A stretch of DNA of 64,000 nt, from the NCBI RefSeq assembly GCF_040183065.1, contig NC_091132.1, positions 161,284,602-161,348,601 of the forward strand. Direction: 5' to 3'. Below, in pieces: positions 47,289 through 57,220 of this stretch. The DNA is from Periplaneta americana (lineage: Eukaryota; Arthropoda; Insecta; Blattodea; Blattidae). The position numbers and the translations under genes are program-made. The notes beneath the pieces were generated by a model. The model saw only the letters and a program-made list of their open reading frames with translations. It was not told where the DNA came from and made no database searches. Positions within the stretch are counted from its first letter, which is position 1. Each line of letters opens with the position of its first letter.

Positions 47289-50263
47289 CATTATTCTTGT
47301 TGTTATTTTGATTAACTGTGTTATTATGTTCACAAAATTCGAAAGTGTACTAATATTTTCTTCTCGAATAGAAGATCTTGCAAATCAGCAACATATACAG
47401 TAGCGTGCAAATTAATCCGAACAACGTAATTACTTATGCAAAATGGGATAAAAAAGGATCTAAGACATACCTCAGTAATCTATGTGGCCTCCCTTGTTCC
47501 TAATAACAGCTCTGAGACGATTTGGCATGGATTGCTCTAATTTCCCACAAATATTCTTCATTTCTTCATCGCGAAACCATACACCAATGAGGGCAGAAAT
47601 CATCTTCTCCTTTGTAGAACAATCCATTTTTTGCATTCATCTTTTGCAAATTGGCCACAAGTTGTGAATGGGGTTGATGTCGGGTGAGTTGCCTGGCCAG
47701 GGGAGTACCTGTATATTCTTCTTGTTGAAGAATTCTGTAGTTTTTCGAGACGTATGGCATGGTGCCAGTTCTTGTTGGAACACACCTCTGCCATCCGGAA
47801 ATGATTTTTGCAGCTGGGGTACGATTCTGGTTTCCAATAAGTGAATATATTTGTCAGAATTCATCATTCCCTTGATAGGTATTAATGCTCCAGGCCCTTC
47901 ATGTGTAAAGCAACCCTAAAACATTACTTTAGGGGGTACTTGGGTGCTTGTTGGAGATGAGCTGCTGTTACTTTTTCGGATCGTTTCCATACGTAAGAAA
48001 CACGGTGGCCGTGTACCTCGAAATGAGGCTCATCAGAAAAAAGTACATTCTTCCAGTCATTCACTGTCCAGTGTTGATGTAATTTTGCCCACATTAAGCG
48101 TTTTTTGCACATAACAAGGGTTAGCAGTTGCTTCTTAATAGGCTTACGAGCCCTTCGTCCAGCTTCCAAAAGCCTACGCCGCACTGTTGTGACGTGAATA
48201 TTCGCCCCAGTGGTAGCCATTAACTCGCGGGTTATGTCGACAGCAGTTAGCCTAGGATTTCATTTACTTTTCCTGACAATTAAACGATCATCTGCAGGTG
48301 AAATCTTCCTTTTCCAGCCAGTTTCCTTTTTTGTGGGGTGTGATGGATCCAGTCTCCCTGTATCGTTTTATGATCGAATTAACAGTAGCCAAACCGATGT
48401 GACATTCTGCAGCAATTTGCCTCTGTGTCATAGAAGAATGCTCTGCTAATGTTATAATTTTAGACCGTTTTCGCGGAGTTGTATCCATTTGTGAAGACGA
48501 CAGAATGTACACAGGATTGCAGTATTAAGTCTTCAACTGAAATGCTTATAAGTACAAAACGACAGGCAAAATGTCACATATTATAAAAAAAATAATAACG
48601 ACAGACCTTCAACAACGGAATTACACGTACTACAGATATCAATTAAAGCAGTATGAGCAGCTGTGAGGCCAACAATGACAGAAAATGTAAAAATATGTCG
48701 TGTTCGGATTAATTTGCATGCTACTGTATAAGAAATCTGTCAAATTGACAAAACTATTTCGAAGTTTTTTCTTATTTATCTACCAAATGTTCAGATACGA
48801 GGTATCATTATTTAGCCATCGATATGCAAGACGACCTGTTTGGCGAGTTGGTATAGTGCTGGTATTCTGTGCCCAAGGTTGCTGGTTCGATCCCGGGTCA
48901 GGTCGATGTCGGCATTTAAGTGTGCTTAAATGCGACAGGCTCATGTTAGGAGATTTACTGGCATGTAAAAGAACTCCTATGGGACAAAATTCCGGCACAT
49001 CCGGCAATGCTGATATAACCTCTGCAGTTGCGAGCGTCGTTAAATGTATCATAACATTTCGATATACAGTATTATTATAATATTTTGTATGTAGGCCTAT
49101 TACACAAAATATCGCATGCCTGAACCTCACACACGTAACTTTATAATGAATAAAATATATTAAATTATTCGCCAATACACAAAATGTACGTAAGATGGCT
49201 GTCTAACAGAGGAAATAATATTATTATAGAAGGGAAATGAGATCTCTAAGTTAGTGAATACTTTAACGGATCAGCAACACTAAAGATGTTTCTTGCAACG
49301 CGTTTTTCGAACTTATCAGTACGTTAGCGGCTGAGAAGGGAATAAATGCCTTCTTGCAACCCACCATCATTGTCATTTACAATTTCAATTAACTCAGTGT
49401 TTGTGCAAAATGTACTTAATACACGTTATATTTTTTTTAAATGCAATAATTTCTTGTTTGCAATTCTTTTGTATTTACTTATTCATATCATGGTTTTGCC
49501 AAGAATGCTTATATTGTATATTGCATTGGGTACGATTTTTATTTAAATCTATGGGGTGTATAAACTACCATGCATTAATAGTTCATCTATTATTGTCCAA
49601 TGTGTCTATTTTGCAAAATCTTGATGTGCAGGAAAATTCATGTGAATTGGATGAAGTGAATGAGGAGGTCAAACCGGAAGGGACAGGAGAAGAGAATGAA
49701 GTATTGACTGAAAGGTGAGTGAAATACATGAGTCCTTACTTTGTCGTTGGTTTCACTTTTTATTTATATCACGACAAAATAAATTTATTTCCATTTTCAA
49801 TATGATTATTGTTCAGATGATAATTTCAATTTACTTTGCGAAGTCAAATAGCATAATTATAATATTTCGTATAACTATCTCCAATAAATGATTTACCACT
49901 GCAATACCATTACAACTATTGATGCTGAAGTTGCTGCCATTCAATGAAGTACTAAAGCATAGACCTGCCTTCACATTATCACATTTAATGCAGGCCAATT
50001 AATTGAATTGCCTCATTGACCAATTGTGTGTACACAGGAAAAATGGTTTTCATTAATTTCTTAAGTTTGCCCTCCAATTTATAATGGAAATGTGTTGATA
50101 ACATAGAAGAAATTGAGTCCTACTGCTTTTAGTCATCCTTGTCTCCTATAGATTTAAGACATTTCCTGTGTTCAAAGAAGGAAATTAAAAAAATTTATTG
50201 TGGGAGGTTTTGAGTGTCTGGATGTACAAGTTTGAAAATTATTTATTATTATTATTATTATTA

Positions 50264-50304
<41 letters not shown>

Positions 50305-52322
50305 TGTACCACCACTACCACTGATTATAATAATACTAATTATTATATTACTATGCAGTATCACGACATTTGCCACTAAGCACTGCAGTTTCACAATGGA
50401 TTCTGCGAAACGCAAGCAAACTGTTCTTATGCTCAAACACAAGTTGGAGCTTTTGAATGAAATGGACAAGGGAGTTACTAGGACGAAATCACTTGCGATC
50501 CGTTGCAATGAGATTATTTCAACTTATGATTTCTGTTGATAGATGTGTATTTCTGTAGAAGCAGGACGGGTTGCGTTACTGATTGAGTGGATAGCAGTTT
50601 CTCGGTCTGAGATGCCTACAGAATTTCTGAATTTATTTTGCTAAATGCGTTCCCCCTTTTCGATATGCAAAGAGGTCAAGCATCTGTACTGTTTTTAACA
50701 TTATTATTATTTGTTTTCTTCATATTATTATTACTATTATTATTATCATTATCATTATTGTTTAATTTGTACCATAGTTTTTAATTTCACTGTATTAATT
50801 TTGTCACTGTCTTGGACTCTATTGGCCAATGTCTGTTGTTCATCACATATATATTAATAAATAAATATATTATTATTACTATCATTATTGCTGTTATGAT
50901 TATTGTAATTACTATTAGTACTTAATTTTTATGATAACCTATACAGAACTAACTAAAATGGAAGTCCATTGTCAATTTCTCCTATGTTACTTTACTTGTG
51001 ACATATATTTCCATATTGGAAATTTAGACATTCATTTGACTAATGGCACTCACAATTTTAGTGTTGCAGCTAGCCATAATAATGGAGTTGCAATATTCTG
51101 CGAAAATATTCCTGAAGAGGACGACGGCAAGAAATACGATTGTGATATTTGCGGAATGTCTTTTCTCGACTTTGCAAGACTGAAAGGCCATTACCTCGTA
51201 CATAAATGTAACAAGCAATTCAATTGCAATGTGTGTGGAAAGTGTTTTTCCCAGTCCAAAGATTTCGAAAAGCATTCACACGTTCACTCAAGCGAAAAAC
51301 AATTCAGTTGTGACGTTTGTGGAAAGTGCTTTTCTAAATCCGACTATCTCAAGCAACATTCACGCGTGCACACAAACGAGAGGCCATTCTGCTGCGACGT
51401 ATGTGGGAAGTGTTTTGCAAGGTCTGAACATCTCAAGAAGCATTCAGTGGTGCATACTGGCGAGAAGCCATTCAGTTGTGTCGTTTGTGGAAAGTGTTTT
51501 TCGCTCTCGAAATATCTCGATGCGCATTCATCCGTACACTCAGGCGTAAAACCATTTGTTTGTGACGTTTGTGGAAAGTGTTTTTCAAACTCAAACTATC
51601 TGAAGAAGCATTCACTCGTGCACACGGTCGCGAAACCATTCAGTTGCGACGTGTGTGGGAAATGCTTTGTAAGGTCTGAATATCTTAAAACTCATTCAAT
51701 TGTTCACACTGGCGAGAAACCATTCAGCTGTGACGTCTGTGGAATGTGTTTTGCAAGGTCGGGAACTCTGAAAAACCATTCGGTGGTGCACAGTGGTGAG
51801 AAGCCATTCCGTTGTGAAATTTGTGGAAAGTGTTTTGCGTTATCGTACTACCTCGATGCACATTCATCCGTACACTCTGGCGTGAAACCATTCAGTTGTG
51901 ACGTTTGTGGAAGGTGCTTTTCAAAGTCCAACTATCTGAATAAGCATTCACGCCTTCACACGGGCGCGAAACCATTTAGTTGCGACGTGTGTGGGAAATG
52001 CTTTGCAAGGTCTGAACTTCTTAAAGGGCATTCAATGGTGCACAGTGGCGAAAAGCGCTTCAGTCGTAACTTAAAACCATTCAGTTGTGACGTTTGTGGC
52101 AAGAGCTTTTCAAAGTCAAACGATATCAAGAGACATTCACGCGTGCATTCTGGCGAGAAACCATTCAGCTGTGACGTGTGTGGCAAATGTTTTGGAAGGT
52201 CAGAACATCTTAAAGGGCATTCAATGGTACATACAGGCGAGAAGCCTTTCAGTTGTGATGTTTGTGGGAGGTGTTTTGCAAAGTCTTCTACTTTGAAAAG
52301 GCATTATTCTCTGGTGCACTGA
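42866..52322 (+). CDS. ZF3: C2H2 zinc-finger protein, four coding exons, about 525 aa
   Basis: Coding exons are 42866-42961, 46153-46290, 49632-49714 and 51062-52322 (1578 nt including stop, phases consistent). The N-terminal 105 residues closely match ZF1, with KxE motifs in each exon. From residue 131 there are 14 C2H2 fingers, the last with H-x4-H spacing. Between fingers 11 and 12 the linker is unusual (SGEKRFSRNLKPF), five residues longer than the normal TGEKPF type. Finger order differs from ZF1 and ZF2, with internal near-repeats such as CGKCFSLSKYLDAH and CGKCFALSYYLDAH. All ligands are present. It is a likely nuclear DNA-binding protein with an unknown target. Introns have grown through a LINE relic, a Tc1-like element and a SINE. 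Confidence 0.88.
43610..45790. other. Insertion-rich part of ZF3 intron 1
   Basis: About 2.2 kb with no counterpart in ZF1 intron 1 (junction near 8985). It contains the LINE relic at 43880-44965. The part from 45000 to 45790 shows nothing recognisable. Confidence 0.6.
43880..44965 (+). mobile_element. LINE relic, reverse-transcriptase C-terminal half
   Basis: The reading FADDIKVYKEIK near 43965 is the catalytic RT box of a non-LTR element with F in place of Y. Further on, LQIRRNSQSLNIHYKNINN matches the post-RT region. The end near 44940 (GGGCTTTGCCTGTTAAG) resembles a LINE 3' end. It is 5'-truncated and has several stops. Confidence 0.6.
46153..46290 (+). CDS. ZF3 coding exon 2
   Basis: 46 codons, EGNLLDFHFTEIKTECID..., acceptor TTTTGCAG, donor GTGAGT. 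Confidence 0.88.
47226..47289. repeat. (ATT)n microsatellite, ZF3 intron 2
   Basis: ATT run just left of the Tc1-like element. The same place in ZF1 (near 10420) has only a few scattered ATT units. Confidence 0.9.
47398..48726 (-). mobile_element. Tc1-like DNA transposon
   Basis: The inverted ends read CAGTAGCGTGCAAATTAATC (left) and CAGTAGCATGCAAATTAATC (right, inward), flanked by TA at 47396-47397 and 48727-48728. ZF1 intron 2 has the empty site near 10510. The transposase is on the minus strand: MDTTPRKRSKIITLAEH with a helix-turn-helix (RQIAAECHIGLATVNSI), then VLFSDEPHFEVHG, QQELAPCHT and PDINPIHNLW. In Tc1 proteins the last two usually read QQDNAPCH and PDLNPIENLW, so two of the three catalytic acids are altered. 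Frameshifts and stops occur as well. It is dead. Confidence 0.92.
48830..49058 (+). mobile_element. tRNA-derived SINE in ZF3 intron 2
   Basis: A tRNA-like head (TGGCGAGTTGGTATAGTG as A box, GGTTCGATCCC as B box) is followed by a body of about 150 bp. Flanks TCGATATGCAA (48819-48829) and TCGATATACAG (49059-49069) are a decayed target duplication. ZF1 near 10612 is empty. Confidence 0.8.
49632..49714 (+). CDS. ZF3 coding exon 3
   Basis: 83 nt, ENSCELDEVNEEVKPEG... to ENEVLTE plus AG, donor GTGAGT. Confidence 0.87.
50239..50303. repeat. (ATT)n microsatellite, ZF3 intron 3
   Basis: ATT run homologous in position to 11807 and 31849. Confidence 0.95.
50396..50539 (+). pseudogene. pogo/Tigger-type (CENP-B N-terminal) fragment
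   Basis: MDSAKRKQTVLMLKHKLELL followed by NEMDKGVTRTKSLAIRCN matches the start and first helix-turn-helix of pogo/jerky transposases. Only about 48 residues remain, with no DDE part and no terminal repeats seen. It lies in ZF3 intron 3 and could be a remnant of an old insertion. Confidence 0.5.
51062..52322 (+). CDS. ZF3 coding exon 4, fourteen C2H2 fingers
   Basis: The acceptor ATTTTAG ends at 51061 and keeps the frame. The exon is open for 1.26 kb, from VAASHNNGVAIFCENIPEED through 14 fingers to a TGA at 52320-52322. The open frame extends upstream of the acceptor by chance to 50931. Confidence 0.92.
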
Positions 52323-52660
52323 GGCGAGAAGCCATTCTGTTGTGATGTGTGTGGAAAGTATTTTTCACTCTCGAAATACCGCGATATGCGTTCGCGCGTA
52401 CATTTAGGCTTGAAACCATTCCGTTGTGACGTCTTTGGAAAGAGTTTTTCGGTCACCGTGCATTTCAATTAACATTCACGGGTACACACGTCAGAAGCCA
52501 TTCGTTTGTGAAGTGAGTGGGAACTTTTATAGACGCTGTTCAAATCTAAATGCATTCTTTCGTGCACATTGTAATGAAGCTATTCAATACCGACGTGTGT
52601 GCAACGTGTTCGGACGTGAAAATCGTTGCATTTATAAGGAAATTTTGTGGAGATGAAGTT
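52323..52660 (+). pseudogene. Rotted finger tail of ZF3
   Basis: Directly after the stop the text continues as EKPFCCDVCGKYFSLSKYRD in the same array style, and then decays with frame changes. It is shorter than the ZF1 and ZF2 tails and breaks homology after about 52660. Confidence 0.65.
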
Positions 52661-52663
52661 GAT

Positions 52664-53460
52664 CGGGATAAACTAGATCTGAGGTAGTTTCGGTGATTTC
52701 GGAAGTGAAAATAGTTCAATTTGATTTTTTGTGGAAATGCAGTTGATCGTATATGCAAAGAATAACAAAGCCTAAACTAACCAAAACTAACCTGCCACTA
52801 ATTCTTATATGCAACGTGTGTATGCTGAGTAAGAATTGTACTGCTTCAGCGCTAGTTTAGTCGTTGATTATATATGTCTATGCATAATAAAAGCTCAAAC
52901 TAACGAAACCTGGCCTGTCACAGATTCGTATATGCAAGGTGTATAAGGGGAATACGAAGGAAACTACCTCAAAGTTAGTTTAGCCAAATAAGTTGCCTAT
53001 CATATTAGCCAGCTTTGTGTCGTTCGGTTTTAATACTATGGGTACTGCTGTTGGCTTGTTAGAAATGCTTCGAAAGTTCGGAAGAGCAAACTATTCAGTG
53101 ACACAGAGTGAATTCACATGATTGACGTTTGATACCCCTTATTTTCAAATGCAATTAATTACCCCGTTTATGTGTTAGTATTGGCCTATTTCAAAAGTGT
53201 GCAAGGGCAATGAGAACGATTTGATTGAGCAGAGTCTGTTAGATGTCAGATCTTTTGGTAGTTTTAAAATTGTCAATTTTTACTAACTACTCCATTTTAT
53301 TATATTTAAAAGGTGAAAATTACTTGCATGTTGATGATTTTAACAATATCTGGACAAATATCACTATTACGGTATCAAGCAGGCATATTAATTGGGATGG
53401 AATAACACCCCACACGAGTATCATTGTAGGAATCATTGCGCGATTTCTTAAGAGTTAATA
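52664..53460. other. No gene seen; unique segment
   Basis: This stretch has no counterpart after ZF1 or ZF2. It contains CTAAACTAACCAAA-type text and an AATAAA at 52886-52891, which could serve ZF3. Confidence 0.5.
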
Positions 53461-53589
53461 ATCATAAACAACATAATGAACTTAATACAAATAATTTTAT
53501 TTTAAGTTTAATTATTTCAAATAGTACCACGATGCACTGTTCGTGTTATAGCTGTACATTTAAATAGGATCATGCGTAAGCAACCTTCA

Positions 53590-54705
53590 CCCCAGAAATT
53601 CCAATCGAACCAAGGAATATGGGTTTGCAGTGGGGAAACTCATGGCCCAAAACGGGGGACCACAGCACCAAATGGATCCTATGTAAAAGTGCAATATATA
53701 AAGTAGATGAAGATGTCCATCCTCCACCACATGAAGAGGTGGAAGCAGTGCGTCGATGTACAGCACTAAATCCAGCAGCTTCAGCTCAGATTATTGAACG
53801 TGAACTGCAGTGGGTGCCATCAGACATGCTTCAGTTTTTGCTTTGAGGAAATCCCTAACAAGAAGTATAAACCAAAGGCCAGAGGATCTTTTCTGCCCAC
53901 CCAAAATCTACCCGAGATCTTCGAGTTATACCACCAGAATTGCTCTCATTAGCATTTGATCCTGTCGAAGATGTACCAGCGTGTTTTCATACTGTTCTGG
54001 AGACCATGCCCAGAATGATAACAGATTTCGTCTAATATTTCAAGGCCACCTGCATTGGGATTATTACTGCAGGAGGGAGTCGGCCTGCTACAGAAGCTCG
54101 TTGTGCTCCTCACATATGGAATCAGTTCGAAGCAGCTAGATCAAGTGAACCCCACACGATTAACACAGAAGCATGGCACAACCGCTTCCAGAACATTGCT
54201 TGTAAGAAACATCCCACTTTATACAAACTCATACGTTATTTAAAGGATGAGCATTCAGATGTAGGCAGAATGATCCAGGATTTGGATCTAGGACGAAGAG
54301 TAAAAGAAGCACAAAAACAAAAATATAAAATCTTATATATAAGGCTGCAAAATATTTCACATAAGTATGATAAATTCAAAGACGAAGGACGTATCGTAGA
54401 TTATTTGCGTGCCTGTGGTTACAACATTCAAATCTGAATAAATTCATCCAAGACTCGGTTTCTGCAATAAAATAGGCTTAAAGTTTTTCAGGAGATATGT
54501 AAACTATTCGGAACTTCGTTTCAACTAAATTATTGCTATATCAATTTTAAAAATATATAAAATAATAACTACTGTATACGTGAATTTCCTTTGTTCTAAT
54601 TTTCACTTGGGTCAATTTGTATGGGTGAATTCTCCGGTGCCTCCATTGTCCATGGGTCAAATTTCATTTGGGTGAATATTTTTTATGTGAACTAGCACCG
54701 ATATA
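53590..54705 (+). mobile_element. MULE-like relic with FLYWCH-type protein remains, unit D
   Basis: Sister of 19785-21302: MGLQWGNSWPKTGDH, VHPPPHEEVEAVRR and a frame-shifted C-terminus. It has the same missing central transposase core, so the deletion came before the duplication. The right inverted end is kept near 54600-54705. The left end is missing. Confidence 0.6.
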
Positions 54706-54840
54706 AATGTACTTGAACAATACGAAATATACAAACATATATGGATAAAATGAGGTAGGCATACTTAGGAATCTGATTATATTCACTTGTTCATTACTCA
54801 ATTACTAATATACTGTTTGGAAAAGTTAAGTTATACTGTA

Positions 54841-56610
54841 CTAAATAATTGATTAAATGGCGATCTTACTCGTGTTAATTGTGTAAGGATGTGCGGCTTA
54901 CAGGTGTTTCGGTGCTTCTTCAGACCATCCTCAGAACCTACTAGATCTCGGCGTCATCTCGAAGTTCGCTGTCTGTTGTGTGGGTGCGTTCGATTGTTGA
55001 AAAGTATTGAAATCTGCTGTCAAATAGTGTGTGTGTTCTGAAATTCATCTGTGTGTTGAGAATTTGATGAGGGTGTGTTTTAGTGAGTCTGTATATTTCA
55101 TATTGTTCTAGTGTGTTGAGTTTACGGTTTTTCGGTTCTATGTGTAGGATTTCTATGTCTGTATTTATGTTATTGTATGTGTGGTTGGCATTAGTTATGT
55201 GTTCGGCATATGTAGATGTATTGTGGCCTCTGGTTATTGTTTTAACCACTTCTCTGATTAACCCGAGTTGTTGCTAACTTGTGTCAAAATTTATTAACCC
55301 GAGTTAATTCGTTTGAGTCCCATTTTCGCTGCTAAGGATTATATCCCGAATATATACGTTTCCATTCTTTCATTAACCTTTTCCTCACTAGATGGCTGCA
55401 GAAGTTAGTGATATTGCTATATCTGGTGTTGTGTTTTGTACTTCTTCCTTGCGAGTGGAATTCTATGCTCATATAGCATTCATACACAGTAGTGAGTAGA
55501 TGCTAGTTAGTTTTGGCGGTTTCTGTTTGTGTTTAGTGTTCTTATGCTGTTTTGTGTAAATATGGATCAAGTTAGTGATTCCGAAATTCTTGATCAGGAA
55601 TATATCCCTGTAGATGTCTAGGAAATGAAACATCGGTATCAGAACAGGAAGTTATAGACCAACAAACAAATTTAGATCAATTGATGTCCCATCTTTTCGA
55701 CAGTGGTTTGAATAGAAGACCATTTCTTCTGCACCTCCGGGGTCCTCATTCCCTGAAATTTTAACAATATTTCTGATAACGATAATTCTCAATTTTTTAA
55801 ATTATTCTTTAATAATGACCTCATCAACATTATATTCGAGGAGACGATTCGGCATGCTAATAAGTGTTCACAGAATGCTGAAAATAATTCGTGGCGGCCT
55901 ACTACAGAATCTGAAATACGTGTACTTTTGGGCATAGTCATACTGCAGAACATTATTTACAAACATGAAGAACAGATGTACTGGTACAAATATTCAATGA
56001 CTGCTACACCATTCTTCCCAAAACGCTCTCATATAGGAGAGCAGATACAACTGTCCGGAATGCAATGTGCCACTGTGCGTAATACGCTGCTTTCCAGTCT
56101 ATCACACGACAAGCAACATTTAACGCCTTGATAACTGAACTGGTATTGTACCTCATAAATTAATCCATAAAAAAACATAAGTTGGTAAATAGTTCAGAAG
56201 AAAATCAAAGTGGGACAACTACCAGAGCTGGAATCAAGGTGCACAAGATAACTCGGGATAGTAATTCAGGTATGAATGTATGTCTATTTCATAGCGATTT
56301 TTTAGGTATGTAAGAAAATTAGTGATGTATAGTGATTCTGCAATATTAAATGACCTCTTAACGAAAATAAAACATATGACACTTTTTTTCACAAAACTGG
56401 TAAAATATATAGTAAGGAACGAGGTTAATTTGTTCTTAGTATCGAGTTTGGAATGATCTGCCTGTCTGTCCAATGTAGAAACTGTCGCAATTATTGCATG
56501 TGAGTTTGTATACGCCGCACATCCTTACATAATTAACACGAGTAAGGTCGCCATTTAATTAATTATTTATATTCAAGTGTTAGAAGTAGTGTACGAAAGA
56601 TTCAAATGGA
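54841..56610 (-). mobile_element. Penelope-like retroelement fragment, split by a DNA transposon
   Basis: TTATACTGTA flanks it on both sides (54831-54840 and 56611-56620), and unit B near 21430 is empty. The minus strand carries a GIY-YIG endonuclease start (GVYKLTC...FYIGQTGR, about 56440-56520) and, beyond the nested element, its C-terminal end (HITNANHTYNN...LNTLEQYEIY, 54950-55250). This order is that of the GIY-YIG end of Penelope-like elements. The reverse transcriptase is absent, so the copy is 5'-truncated and broken. About 50 bp at each end are inverted copies of each other. Confidence 0.75.
55262..56424 (+). mobile_element. piggyBac-like element nested in the Penelope-like fragment
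   Basis: TTAA lies at 55258-55261 and 56425-56428. Outer sequences match, in inverse orientation, the MITE at 22152-22383. The extra middle part (about 55320-56280) codes for transposase remains: LLGIVILQNIIYKHEEQMYW, followed by FFPKRSHIGEQ, typical of the N-terminal half of piggyBac transposases. The DDD catalytic core is missing. CCCGAGTT motifs occur near both ends. Confidence 0.7.
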
Positions 56611-56699
56611 TTATACTGTAAGTTACTACTTAAAACGTATATAGGCGTAGAGTTTTTGTTGATCAACGTCGGAATAAATTTGTTATGTATTTTCATTAG

Positions 56700-57220
56700 A
56701 ATTTAAACAACAAAATAACTATATTCGTTACGGATAAATATCTCAGACCAGATGCTGATCCTCGTTTTGATTTGGCTAACAAAGTATGGACTCATTGGCT
56801 GAAGATTTTTGATAATATTTTATCTACAGTTTTAAATACTATTTCAGATTCAAACAAGTTAAATCTGATCAGTTATGTATCTCAATCTGTTATGATTGTA
56901 TATCTGAAATTAGTAGCCTACATATTTATGAATTTGCCTTAGCCACTCTCAATGCTCCACATATAGCCCTGGAGGACGTAATGAAATATATACTAGTCAT
57001 TTACCTGCAAATAGAAGAGAGCTATGTGGACAACCTATAGCTCACTATGGGACTATTCAGACACGCCTAACTCTATGTAATACAGGAAACTACTGTATTT
57101 TAAAGCCGTAAATCGACCTCAAAATGATTATATTCGTGACCTTTTTTTTTCCTGGACTTTCTTCTTCCCAAATACGTCAGAGGGTTTTGGAAGGTAATAC
57201 TCTCACACAGGCTTTAAGCT
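56700..57220 (+). mobile_element. Fossil Gypsy-like gag fragment, unit D
   Basis: Sister of 21535-21990. Several short frames resemble Gypsy-type gag. It is broken in several places, without paired LTRs, and old. Confidence 0.45.
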
